Positions 12,841 through 25,246 of a stretch of DNA of 64,000 nucleotides are shown here, one piece after another. The stretch's first letter is position 1, and each line of letters begins with the position of its first letter. This DNA is from Quillaja saponaria (lineage: Eukaryota; Streptophyta; Magnoliopsida; Fabales; Quillajaceae), in assembly GCA_029379385.1 (NCBI GenBank), contig CM055605.1:3693001-3757000 (forward strand), given 5' to 3'. Under the pieces are notes generated by a model. The model saw only the letters and a program-made list of their open reading frames with translations. It did no database searches and was not told the origin of the DNA. A program made the position numbers and the translations under genes.

Positions 12841-13637
12841 CGTTGAAAATCTACTTAACGACCCGTTTCCCTCCACCCATTTCTCATGGCGCGTTCTCCT
12901 CACATTATACAAAAGGAATTGATTTTGATTTTATCATGAAATAGTTTTGTACCATAAAAAATTAATTGTATAAAAAATCATTTAGTAATAAATAATAATA
13001 TATCAATGATTTCAAAAAAAAATAAAAATAGATCAATGAAAATATTTAAAAGATTTTCTAATAGTAAAAAAATATGTTATATTTTATTAATTTTATAGAT
13101 TCAAATGTTAGAGGCTATAAGAAGTATTTTTTTTAAAAAAAAATTATCTAATTTTAACACAAATAAGATAAAGTATATTTAATTGTATCAAAAAAATTAA
13201 TTAATAAAAATATATTTAAATAACTTGAACACTTCTTGATCAAAAATAAATAAATAATTTGAGAATTTTTAATAATGATTAATATAAAATTATTAAATTT
13301 GAGTTTATGAAAATTTTAATTACTTAAATAATAGTTGATAATAGTGATTATTGATATATATATTTTAAATACTTATTAAAAAAAAATTCTTGTCTTTCGT
13401 CCTATAAATTTGAGATCAAATCTCATTTCTACATAAAATGAAAATTTATTAGAATTATTTAATATTATATCTCACAAAAAAAAATCATGTGGAAAATTAT
13501 ATTTATCGAGAGTCGTTCGCACGCGGCGTGGGGGATAGTGGGATAAGCAACAACTCATATTGGGAAAGACATTGAAGCACGCAATCGGGCAATACTGACA
13601 CATACTTTATGGAACGTGACGTGGCACTGTAAGCAAA
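12841..13637. other. AT-rich intergenic sequence
   Basis: Very AT-rich, with poly-A and poly-T runs and no protein-like frame. A short phrase at about 13395-13440 (GAGATCAAATCTCATTTCTAC and following) has a degenerate partner near 36495-36540, so it may be a remnant of a dispersed repeat. Confidence 0.35.
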
Positions 13638-13876
13638 AATTAAATTAGTTAACAGAAAATGAAAAATAAAAAAGAAAAAGATGTTGCCAAACCAAACCCC
13701 CTCCCCCACACTCACCTCTTGCCCGTGGTAGCTTTGCTGTACCAATTATCAATTTGTATCTATGACCTTTTTCTTTTTCAATATTTTTCAAAAAGCTGCT
13801 ATATTTGAATAATTTGGTATAAAATTAAAATATTTACAATAGAGAATTTCAAAGTTGTTATTTTTTGAATTTTTTT
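13638..13876 (+). repeat. duplicated block R1, copy a
   Basis: About 240 bases containing TGTTGCCAAACCAAACCCCC recur almost unchanged at 14735-14984. The two copies differ by a few substitutions and small indels, so the duplication is fairly recent. Confidence 0.85.
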
Positions 13877-14320
13877 TTTACTTTGAAAATAAAAGGTTTA
13901 ATTAGAGCCTAGTAAATGTTGAAATTGTTAACTGAACAAATTGGTATTCAAATGTAAACGTATTTCTTTTTCTCTAATTTTAGTTTTGATTATGAAAAGT
14001 CCCTTTTCCTATTGACCAAAAAACAAACATGGCGCAGACCTAGGGGCAAAGAAAATAAGAATGGGAGAATAAACATCTTGTATTCTTTTAAGGTAATGGA
14101 ACTTTAAATTTCTTAGAATAGCAGTTGAGTTTAAAATAAAAACTCTGCCTTCAAAGCACATTGTTTTAAATTTCTAACTAAAGAGAAATTTAATTAAATT
14201 ATCATATAAAAAACAGATTTGTTGAAACCAAAATCTTGACATCTAACTTGAAACGATATGGCAAATACTCATTGTGTTGATAATAATGTAAAATTAGTTG
14301 GTCGTTCGGTTGGGTGTAAC

Positions 14321-14725
14321 TTTCAGCATTTAAACAGTCCTTGTCCTCATTTTGTTCATGGACAAAATTTAATAATTAATGCCTTCCTTCATCCTCATAC
14401 CCTATATAATAAACAAAATGGAAAAAAAAAAATCAAATACCAAATCCAAAAATTGAAGTATATCTTTATTCACTTAAGAATTATAAAATTTTAAAATATT
14501 ATTAGTGATTGTTGCTCAAATTCAAATTGAAAAGAAAAAGACCGTATAATTTTTTTTAAAGGCATTATATATAATAGACGTCTTTGGTTAGGTCGAGATG
14601 CATGTTAACTATTACGTAAATACCTGAATGTTGAATTTATTTTATTTTAAAAAAAATAAATAAAAAAATCATATTCATATGCACAACTTAAATACAAACA
14701 CTATTTCATATACTTTATGAAATAG
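14321..14725 (+). repeat. duplicated block R2, copy a
   Basis: This block starts with TTTCAGCATTTAAACAGTCC and ends with CACTATTTCATATACTTT. Its first ~310 bases recur at 14992-15312 and its later part at 15320-15594. Confidence 0.85.
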
Positions 14726-14734
14726 TTAACAGAA

Positions 14735-14984
14735 ATTAAATTAGTTAACAGAAAATGAAAAATAAAAAATAAAAAAGAAAAATAAAAAGATGTTGCCAAA
14801 CCAAACCCCCTCCCCCACACTCACCTCTTGCCCGTGGTAGCTTTGCTGTACCAATTATCAAGTTGTATCTATGACCTTTTTCTTTTTCAATGTTTTTCAC
14901 AAAGCTGCTATATTTGAATAATTTGGTATAAAATTAAAATATTTACAATAGAGAATTTCAAAGTTGTTATTTTTTGAATTTTTT
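14735..14984 (+). repeat. duplicated block R1, copy b
   Basis: Second copy of the 13638-13876 block. Here it joins R2 directly at about 14990. The ~440-base spacer that separates R1 and R2 in the first copy (13877-14320) is absent. Confidence 0.85.
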
Positions 14985-14991
14985 GAATTTT

Positions 14992-15312
14992 TTTCAGCAT
15001 TTAAACAGTCCTTGTCCTCATTTTGTTCATGGACAAAATTTAATAATTAATGCCTTCCTTCATCTTCGTACCCTATAATAAACAAAATGGAAAAAGAAAA
15101 AAAATCAAATACCAAATCCAAAAAGTATATCTTTATTCACTTAAGAATTATAAAATAGTGAAATATTACTAGTGATTGTTACTCAAATTCAAGATGAAAA
15201 GGAAAAAGAAGACCGCATAATTTTATTTTTTTAAGAACATATTTGGTTGGGTCAAGATGCATGTCAACTGATTAGTAAATACCTAAATGTTGAATATTTT
15301 ATTTTTTTAAAA
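14992..15312 (+). repeat. duplicated block R2, copy b
   Basis: Second copy of the 14321-14725 block, lacking the last ~90 bases (the part with CATATGCACAACTTAAATAC). Confidence 0.85.
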
Positions 15313-15319
15313 ATGGAAA

Positions 15320-15594
15320 AAAAAATCAAATACCAAATCCGAAAATTGAAGTATATCTTTATTCACTTAAGAATTATAAAATAGTGAAATATTATTAGTG
15401 ATTGTTACTCAAATTCAAGATGAAAATAAAAAGGAAGACCGCATAATTTTTTTTTTAAAGAACGTCTTTGGTCGGGTTGAGATGCATGTCCACTGTTTTG
15501 TAAATACCTAAATGTTGAATTTTTGTAAAAATATAAATAAAAATTCATATTCATATGCACAACTTAAATACAAACACTATTTCATACACTTTCT
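15320..15594 (+). repeat. duplicated block R2, partial copy c
   Basis: Third, partial copy, starting inside R2 at AAATCAAATACCAAATCC. It again carries the terminal CATATGCACAACTTAAATAC part found in copy a. Confidence 0.8.
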
Positions 15595-17460
15595 ACAATA
15601 AGTAAAGTGGACAAGCATTACTTAAGGTTATGCACTTGCTTTTAATTTCATTATGGTTTTTGGCTTTTTAATTATTTTATTATTAGAAATCCAGCTGCAC
15701 AATCTAAGAAATAAAATGATCAATATTCTTTCTAAAACCTTTTGTCATAGCTTTAACTTTGTGCTCTCTAAACTTTACAACGGATTGTCTAAAATGTAGG
15801 CCCTTTTCTGTTCACTTTGCTATCTTGCTTTCTAGGTTTGATTATGAAGGTACATATTTATATGATATATCATATTTGATGGCTTAAAGGAAAAGTCATA
15901 CATACAGGCAACAGCTTATATCTTGTTATGGGTTGCCATAATGATCATTAGCAAGACATAACAAATTGTAGACACTAAAGTTTTGTTTAACTATTTTATT
16001 TATTATAAAAATAAAATATTCGAATTAGTTATGTGTTTTTGTACATACGTATCTATCTTACCCTCTATTTTTTTATTCTAGTTGTAGACACACACCAATT
16101 ATAAAAACAAAGGAAGAAAAAAGAAGGATGAGAACCTTAATTTGAGGATGAGGATAAGTTAGAAAATAGCATGATGAGTAGAAGTAGTGTCAAAATTTTA
16201 TACCTTATCTTTTTTATGAAGGAAGCATTCCTTATCACCCAAAATTTTCTATTAATTGAGGAGATTTATAGTTTTATACCAAGTTGTTATTCATGGAATT
16301 GTTATAAGTTATGGAAGTTTAGTCAAAACCACTATTGAAATGAGTTGGTGGTATTCATGGGATCCTAAGTTTTGTTTTTAAGGATTTTAAAGAATTAGTA
16401 TTTAAGATCCAAGTTTTCATATGAAGTATATAATAGCATTTGTTTAATGAAAGTCCAAGAAATTATTCCAATAGAAGGTATATTACAGTAATTTAGGAAA
16501 CTCTTGGGAGATTTGGAGAACATGAAAACGATACGCACCTTTGATCAGTCTTTGTTTCCAATGGAAGACATGTGCTGCACAAGATAGCATTGATCCACCA
16601 CAAACACAAAAAGAATGATGGTCTTTCTTGGAAGGTAGAAAAATGAGAGTGGTTTTGTAGGATTAATTATACATAAAAAGCCTATAAGATGAGAAATACA
16701 ACTCAACTCAAAAGAAATATAGTTTAAATTAGTTCACATTATATGAATTCTTTTTTTTAATTCGTGTTGATTCAATATATAATTTTTTGACGTACATAAT
16801 ATAATCATATTATTCTCAATAATTTTTGGTCTCTCTAACCTATAATTACTTCTTCTACTTGTATCAAGTTATATTTTTTATATTTGTTGACCTAGATATG
16901 TTGAATATGTACAAACTATAAGCAATTATTTTTACTTATTTTTCAATTAGTACAACCTTAACTTTTGTACATATCTCTCTCAATTTGAATTTAATTTTTT
17001 TATTTTTTCATATATTCTTTCGTCTATCTTAACATTTACATTTCAACTATTCTCATCTTATATAATCATTATTTCTTAATCATATAATTAAACCTAGCTT
17101 TAACTATGCTTCAACATAGTCAACTTCTTTATAAATGAGCCATTGTGGAGCCTATGTGAGTCTTAAGTGAGGTTTGTTTGACCAATTGAAACAAAGACTT
17201 AAAATTTGATAATTAGTTTGCACCCTTTTTTATTTCTTCAAGTTTTAAATCTTGGGAGAATATTTTAATTTTGACATATATCTGATTTTTTTTAACCAAA
17301 TTGAAAAGATAAATTAGTTGATATATTTATAAATTACCTTGCTAAACTAAATAATAATAAAATATTGAAATTTGTTGGTAGCAATGACAATAACAAGAGG
17401 ATAAAAAGATGAATTGTTGAAACTCAATTGTTCCTTTCTCATCCATAAAACCAAAAGCAA
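15595..17460. other. AT-rich intergenic sequence upstream of PSB27
   Basis: No protein-like frame, RNA gene or transposon terminus is recognisable. The last few hundred bases are presumably distal promoter of PSB27. Confidence 0.4.
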
Positions 17461-17461
17461 A

Positions 17462-17484
17462 GATAAGAAGATAAGCCCACGTGG
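17462..17484 (+). promoter_or_regulatory. light-response type module: two I-boxes and a G-box
   Basis: Two GATAAG motifs (17462-17467 and 17470-17475) are followed within two bases by the palindrome CCACGTGG (17477-17484), about 95 bases before the PSB27 ATG. I-box plus G-box pairs are known from light-regulated photosynthesis genes, where bZIP/bHLH factors such as HY5 and PIFs bind the G-box. No TATA box is evident between this module and the ATG, which is common for photosystem genes. Binding is inferred. Confidence 0.6.
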
Positions 17485-17576
17485 CACATACCCAATTCCT
17501 CCTGCTCTTCCCTACAAACACACAAGCTACTTCATCTGTCGCTCTTCTTCTCAAATTACCTCCATACTCAAAAAGC

Positions 17577-18101
17577 ATGGCCTCCCCAACACTAATAACT
17601 CCAACCTCCAAACCCCAAATACTAACACCCATCATCAAACCCAAATGTACAATCACCACCGCGACCAACAGCTCCAGTACAACCGCCGCAACACAGTCCT
17701 GCCGCCGTCAATTTCTGTCCCTAACAGCCACACTTATTCTGTCCAATTCATGTCTACTTCCACTCACTCCAGCAATTGCTGCTTCAGACGAAGAGTATGT
17801 AAAAGAAACAGAGGAAGTCATCAACAAGGTGAGAACAACAATTAAGATAGACAAAAATGATCCAAATGTGGCTGATGCAGTAGCTGATCTCAGAGAGACT
17901 TCAAATTCATGGGTGGCTAAGTATAGGAGGGAGAAAAATCTGCTTGGAAGACCTTCTTTCCGTGACATTTACTCAGCCATTAATGCGGTTTCCGGCCATT
18001 ATGTTAGCTTCGGGCCCACTGCACCTATTCCTGCAAAACGTAAAGCTAGAATTCTGGAAGAGGTGGACACTGCTGAGAAGGCACTCTTAAGGGGGAGGTG
18101 A
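17577..18101 (+). CDS. PSB27: photosystem II repair protein PSB27, thylakoid lumen
   Basis: An intronless frame of 174 codons plus stop starts at the ATG in AGCATGGCC. The frame remains open upstream, but with no earlier in-frame ATG. The N-terminus is a two-part import signal. Residues 1-40 are Ser/Thr/Pro-rich (stroma targeting). A twin-arginine motif CRRQF (42-46) follows, then a hydrophobic stretch and the lumenal cleavage context PAIAAS near 65-70. The mature part is the Psb27 four-helix fold, with DEEYVKET, NDPNVADAVADLRETSN and FRDIYSAINAVSGHY. Psb27 binds CP43 in PSII assembly and repair intermediates in the lumen and eases Mn-cluster assembly. The length equals that of Arabidopsis PSB27 (At1g03600). 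The signal suggests import by the Tat route. Confidence 0.95.
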   Translation: MASPTLITPTSKPQILTPIIKPKCTITTATNSSSTTAATQSCRRQFLSLTATLILSNSCLLPLTPAIAASDEEYVKETEEVINKVRTTIKIDKNDPNVADAVADLRETSNSWVAKYRREKNLLGRPSFRDIYSAINAVSGHYVSFGPTAPIPAKRKARILEEVDTAEKALLRGR

Positions 18102-18479
18102 AACAAACTTGGATTAGCTATAGCCTATAGCTCTAGCTACCCACTGAGTTTATTTGGCCTTATTTTCAATGTTACAATGTTTTTCCTTCATTTACTAAGT
18201 TTAAAATTTTGGGAGAGATGTTGGGAAGTAAAATTCTCAATAATTTTTTTTAATTTATGTATGAATTGATGATTTCTATTTGGATTGGTCAAAAGTGTGA
18301 ATTAGTTGATTTATAAGTAATCTAATTTAGACATATCTTATTGTATTTTGTTTATGTCAAAATAAGCTAATTCTGGATAATTTTAATAGTTTTGCATCAG
18401 CAAAAGCCAATAAATATTATACTTCATTCATTTGAGTGAGATTGTTCTAACTACACGAGATGTTTGCATATTCGCTGAC

Positions 18480-18790
18480 TACTAATGTGGATTATAGTCG
18501 TACCAATTAAAATATGCCAAATCAGTTTATGATTTAAAATTTAACTCTAACTTAATAAAATATAATGTGTGATGATAACCGAATTTGAATTCTCTCCTAT
18601 ACATATATAAGATGATTTTGTGCCAAATCACTGATTATTAATGTTGATTATAGTCACGCAGATTAAAATATGCAAAATCAGTTTATGATTCAATATTTAA
18701 CTCTAACTTAATAAAATATAATGTGTGATGATAATCAAATTTGAATTCTCTCATATACAAATATAAGATGATTATGTGCCAAGTCCACAA
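18480..18790 (+). repeat. tandem duplication, period about 156 bases
   Basis: Two adjacent copies share AATCAGTTTATGATT, TTTAACTCTAACTTAATAAA and GATGATTxTGTGCCAA phrases in the same order. The copies are somewhat diverged. It lies in the 3' flank of PSB27. Confidence 0.8.
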
Positions 18791-21785
18791 CTCCAAGCTT
18801 TTTTCTCTAAAAAAATGTATCTTATTATAAAAAATTAAAATTATTACTTGAATTTAGAATAGAGCATTCTCCTGTTCTTAAAAAACATGAGAAGATTCGG
18901 ATATGATGATAGTCATATACTAATGTGACCAATTTTAATTGATGTAACACTAATCTATGTTAATAATCAAGTTGATCTCAAAAGTAATTTTTTTAATATA
19001 TGTCTTTTAGGTTATTTGGGATTTAAGGTTTTAGAATATATATTTTTAGGTGCTTGAAATCCAACATTTGAAGCCCATTATTGGACAATTTGGGCTTTCT
19101 TCCGTATTTGGATCGGCCTACATAAATGTTAACATACATTCAAAGGTCAGTATTGGCAAATATTGGACCTGAAAGCTAGTCATTAGTGGAATAAGAAAGA
19201 AATCATAATTTTAATTTTTTTCAATAAAAAAAGTGTGCTGCTCTCAAGTCTTGGGGCTGCTTCTTGTTATTGACCTCCAAATACCATCAAATTGAGTATG
19301 TTTTTAAAGAATTACCGCCTTGAAACATGGCGGATGAGATGAAGACCAAGACTATTTAGAAAAGTTGTTTATTTTCTATGTCTTTTTCTTTTTGCCTAAA
19401 ATCATGGAAAAGGAACAATTATCTAAGTTTGATATTACTTAGTCCAAAACTTACAATTGAAAAGAATGACCAAGTGACCAACCAACAATTGGCAGGTAGA
19501 AACTTAAAAGCTTTACTCTATTTGACTTCTATACACACTTGGATTAGGATAATAAAATATCAAATCCTTATCACCAAGATAAAATATACAAATCATGCTT
19601 GGGATATATATATATATATACCTGCAAAGGTGATCACAATTTCCTCCTCGTGAAAATGAAAACTTTCTTCTTCCTTTTTTTAACTAGATACATAGTACTC
19701 TACAATATTTTTCTTTGTAAAATCAACACACTTATGTGTGTATTAAATCTATGATTATTGAAGATGACATATTTAATTGGTTAAATTTATTGGTGCATGC
19801 TGTTCTAATCTCGTTTTCATTTAAGATTGAAGATTTATGAAAATAAGAAAGTTATCTATTACTGTCATACGCACAAAAAATACTAATTTATAATTATTTA
19901 CTTTAAAGAATTGACCTAATTTATATATATAACGTTCTTTGCTTTTGTATTCCTCCTATATCTCTTCTTCCAGAAAAATCTTATTATTGTCCATCCAGTT
20001 ATGTGTACCCCCAATTAGGGTATTGTCAAATTTTTAATGGTCGATAAAGAGAAAACTGTTGCAGATGTACTACACATTACATTTGGAAAAAGTTGGGAGC
20101 ACCACTTGTTTTTTGAAAGCATATATGAATATAATAATTAAACTTATATAAAATAACCACTCACTATCTTTATTTGCTAATCTTTGCTGGATAAGGATCA
20201 AATTTTTTTTCCAATGTAATTAAAGCTAAAGCTCCATTGATCATCTACTCACAAATCACAAAGTACATGGTCTATGACTTTGAAGGACAAAGACAGACAT
20301 TAATTGGTACTTAAAGCAACTTAGCATCCATGGTAGGTCATAACTACTACTACATATTGGTATATACATATATATATATAACCCTTGTTGCCTAGTATAT
20401 TACTTATTTTCTAATGTAAGAATGCGAGATAATTCTTTAAACTTTGAAAAAATGATTTTGTGTTTTAAGAATATTCCCGACAAACATCATTACGATTTGA
20501 ACCAAAATAGTAATTAGCACTTGATAAGGTGATTTCTGTAACTAATAAAACAATTAATTGGCATACCGTACGTAGACATGATTGTTTTAATATGGTGCTG
20601 CATTAAGCATGCACTATGTAATTTAAACTAGTTCTATTTGAAAATGGCAATATGCTCATTGCTATCATATATATATATATATATATATACATACCATGAT
20701 GGTTACATCCATTTTGTGATTTTTTAAATTTAAATATTAAGGATTCGTTTAATACATTATATAAGATTGTATAGTGTAATATTATATAATGTATTAGACT
20801 ATATAATTACTTTATTATATTATAATATTATCTTATATCTTTTTTCTCTTCATTGTATAACTTTATATGTCATGCATAGTATAAGAGAACAACATATATA
20901 TATACTATCTTGTTATTATCAAACGTTATATTAGAACTAACTGAATAATTTTTATATTATCCTGTTATTTTTATATGATAAGACAAACTAGAGATAATAG
21001 TATATCAATTTTAGACTTTTAATTAGTTGTTACTAGTTAATATGTAGTACTATTTCATTAGAGTTTAAGATAAGTATTTGATAATAAATTCCTAATTAAC
21101 CTTTCATTAGTTATTATTGTAAGTTGTAGAATTTGAGGGATAGAAGTGAAGGTACAAATGTTCAAGACGTGGAATTGTGACCTCCAATTTCAAAGAATTC
21201 GGCCAACATTTAATCATTTTAATAGTGCTCTGATTAGCAGACACTGTGCATTAATTCATGCGAGACAAATAAGGATGTGAAATATTACTTCTTTTATTTA
21301 TTTTTTCTTATTACTTTTGTTTTTAGGTTTTCTAGTCAAGTGATATTGAATCTAATATTGCATGTAACAAAAAAAAAAAAAAAAAAACAATGACTGGAAT
21401 TAGAGAGTCAAAGTATAGAGTATTGTTCCTAAAAAAAATAAGTAATTTCTAATTTTTCACTATTTTAGTGAATGATGTGTGTAGATAAATAATAAGGTAG
21501 AAAAACAGAAACAAATAGTTTTTCAAGTTTTTTTAAACTCATCGTAAACAAATCATTCATATTAAAAATAAAAAAATTGCTACCAAGATCTAATATTTCT
21601 AGTTTAATGCATTCTTTTTTAGAATTTACATATTTTTTTAATTTGTTTTTGAAGAGAATAATTAATTTGGGTGGAAAATTAGGTCAATGAAGACACGTGC
21701 AATTCAGAGTTTTCACATGGACTTGTATGTCTTTTGAAATCAATGGGCTTTAAATGACTGGGGATGGGATGACGAAAATAATTGA

Positions 21786-21804
21786 GGGGGGTGGGGGCCG
21801 GGGG
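21786..21804 (+). other. G-rich run with quadruplex potential
   Basis: Runs of six, five and five G are separated by T and CC, inside an AT-rich region and followed by a T-tract. The first run can be split, giving the four G-tracts needed for an intramolecular quadruplex. It may simply be a simple-sequence repeat. Confidence 0.4.
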
Positions 21805-24800
21805 TTCTTTTTTTTATTTTTTTTTTTTTAATGTAAGAGGAAATTCGTAAACCGTTTTATAAAATTTGTTTAAGAATAAAATAATATTTTCAAAGAGCTT
21901 TTTTTTTTTTTTTTTTATTCTTTTCTTTCAATGAGAGATAAATCATTTTGCATATTAGAAAACTCAAATCTAAAAATCGAAGAAAAATAAAATTCAAACT
22001 ATTTTACCAACTGCTAATTAAGTTACAATTTTTATTTTTTTTATTAGGAAAATAGAAATATAGGATAGGATACCCTACACATTTCGTTAGGAATATTACG
22101 CCCATATCACTACCACCTTATATCTGGAGTAATCCTCTACCGCACCTATGTCGAGACTGAAATCAAATGTTAGATTTACCCCCAACAATGATGTCAAGGA
22201 AATTCGAATTCTTAACATCTTTGAGGGAGCAGTTTCTTGAATACTGTATTGACAGCTAGATCAACCCATTGTTGCTACTTACAAGTTATATATATATAAA
22301 TAAATTTTAAAAATATAAAAATGACTAAATGGATTTTATTTTATTTACAAACTTAAGCCTTTAATTTAGATAATTGTGGTAATTTTAAATGAGTTGATAA
22401 ATTATTAATTTTTTTTTTATATAGATATACCAAATAAATAGAGTAACCATATTTACTAGTCATTTATTATTTTTATTGCATTAATTAGATCAAAAGGAAA
22501 TTACATAAGGTCAAAGGAAAAAAAAAATATGAATGTGAAATTATTGTTTTCTCTATTTTTATTATCTATTATTGTTATAAGATTCAAAACATGATTTTAA
22601 CATAAAATGTGAATAATCACAATGTAGTATACAACTTGAAAGGGATGGGGGATGAAAGATGTGTGAATCACATAGTTCTCATGGCCAATAGAAATAGCCA
22701 AATTAGCATTTATTTTCCATTAAGGCACAAGTAACTAAATTAAAATTAAAAAAACTACTTTCAGTCATAATCAGAAAAAAAAATAAAAATTTAGTTGTAT
22801 GTGACTACTACGTGAACCATTTTAACGCCAATAAAAAATTACGACTCGAGTTTATATCATCACGTATTTTTATTGAATTCTAAATTATATTGAAAATTGA
22901 ATACTTATTAAGTCAATTTTTATTTAAACTATTGGTAAAACGTAATCTACTGTTCTTAACATATTAATTTCTTATCAATTTTAGTCCTAAAATTATTTTT
23001 AAATTAATTTTGTCTCAAAAATTTTAAAATATTTACAATATCATCTTTCAGTCTAATACTATTAATATTTTGAACAAAAATATTTATGTAACTTAAAATA
23101 TAATTTTTTTTACAATGTGTGTGCTGAGATGAATTTTTTTCTTTTTTTTACTCCTATCATGTATGCTCTCTTACTCTTATTTGTATCATCTCTTCTTAAA
23201 AATTATAAAATTAGGATTTGTGAGAATTATAATATTTTTACAACAATTAAGTAATATGATAACATTTGTAGATTTATTTCAAACTCTTCAGTTATGGCCC
23301 TTCTTTTCCGGTTATTGTTTCATTGAATTTGCTTCATTAATAGGCTCACAATTTGATTTATTTACAATATTAAATTTTAGAAAAAAGATTACAAATATTT
23401 TAAAACTAGGAAATTAACCCAAATTTTTTTATAAATGTGATTTTGCCAAATCATAATATTCAAGAATGACTCTAATTGGAAACAAATAAACACAGTGGTC
23501 AAACCAGATGTCCCACACAAAAATGTCACCTTCATAACGTCGTTTAGACGTTTTAATTTTTCTTCACACAATGTGCTTTATACCTTACTGGATAATCCAC
23601 GTCTTCTTTAATTTATTTGTTTCTTGCCGTTTTGCTCAGTCCGACTCCGTCAAAACGCAAAGCTGTTGCTTACGGAGCTTAAAGAATTTACAGGCGCTCT
23701 ACGTCGTCGTATTTAATGTTTATTGTAATAGTATCCTTGATGTTACGCTCACGCTTTTTGTCCTTTGTCTTTTTATAAAATTACAGCTAGAAAACATATT
23801 AACATTAAAAGAAACTACAATTAAGAAATTTTGGTTCATTTATTTGAATAAACATATGCTTATGTTTTTTTTTTTTCAACATTTAAGATTAGATAGATTA
23901 GTCACTTAGGTCAGAGTGTTATGTGTAGTCACTCAACTTATTACATCGTCGATCTTGTCAAAAAATATGCTGACAAAATTAAAAAATAAGTTAAAATTTT
24001 ATTTTGTATGACATAAAATAATAAGTGATAAATTGATAAAAAGAATAAATTCTTTCCTTTTTACCAAGAATTAATATTATTTATATTATATTCCAAAAGT
24101 AAAAAAATTTAACAAGCTCAATATAGGACGGCACCCTTTGATTAAAAAATCACACAATGATATATTTAATATAATAGAACCTCTATTTGTACCTTTTTTT
24201 TTAATAATATTTCAACAATAATCTCCTCCCCTTAAGATTATTCTAATATTAAAAAATAAATAAAAACGTAATCTTTAATATTATTTATATCTTAGATATT
24301 ATTATCTCATCTCATTAAAATTAAATAATAAATCTCTTAATCTGATGCCTTATTAGTTAGAAAATAGTTGTTTCTAGAAACCAGGACTCTGATCGAGTTT
24401 GGATAGTTCGGATATTTTTCCATCCATTTGTCCCAGTCTCGTTTGTTTCGGTCGGTTTTACTTTCCCGGGAAAATTTCTTTTTTGTTTTTCGTTAACGTT
24501 TTTAATTTCCGTTAGCAAAACGTCACGTTTGACTGTCAAAGTTTCCATCTTTAACCCCATATAACAGGGGGTTCCGTTAGGAAAAAAAAAGAGAAAAATT
24601 TTCTTGTTTCAGAAAACTTTCCCTCATGCTTTTCTTCTCTCTTCCTATATCCTCGCAAATTTAGTTGGTTTATATTTGATTCTCCGAGTTTTCCTTGAGG
24701 GGTTTGATTTAAGGTCAAATTTCATCGTTTGCTTTGTGTTTTGAATTGCGTTCCGTGAATGTTGAGCAAAGCAGAGTCGGCTAGAGTTATATTTAAGGGT

Positions 24801-25246
24801 CAGTGAAAATAGCGAAAGAGAGAAAAAGCAAAATAGTTGTCACTGTGAGCGGAAGAATCGCCGGGACTTACTGTCTCCGGCGGACGAGGAAGTGTTAAAT
24901 TGACAACATTGCCAGACAGATTGTGAGAGAAACGAAAGGAAACAAAAAAAAAAAAAAGTTGAAGAGAGAGAAAAAGAAAAAGCACAAGATTGAGTTTTGC
25001 GGGAAATTTGCTGTCCTAACGTCAAAAAATAGAAGTCTTTGTGAGACCAATTTGCATTCAATTCTATTTCGTCATCTCTGAAAAGAAAATCTAATCCCGA
25101 CGATTTCTCAATCCCTCTACCCATTTTCTCTCTCTAGCTATTTTCTCCTGTAGGGTCCTTCTTTCTGGGTTGCCTTTGTTTTCAGGACTTGGAGGGAGAA
25201 ACTGAAACTCTCTCCGTCTCTTTCTTTCTCTCCTCTCTCTAACACA

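Larger units (their letters stand above)
18102..25246. other. large gene-poor intergenic region, 7.1 kb
   Basis: AT-rich, with many homopolymer and (TA)n runs, for example near 20668-20690. No frame over 110 codons and no recognisable domain. It holds a ~156-base tandem duplication at 18480-18790 and a G-rich run at 21786-21804. From about 24600 the sequence becomes richer in CT/GA blocks and is the likely promoter and leader of the DUF789 gene. No transposase or reverse transcriptase remnant was recognised. Confidence 0.4.

Noticed and set aside
17481..17576. Upstream extension of the PSB27 frame
   Set aside because: It starts at a GTG inside the G-box and has no in-frame ATG; the ATG at 17577 gives the family length.
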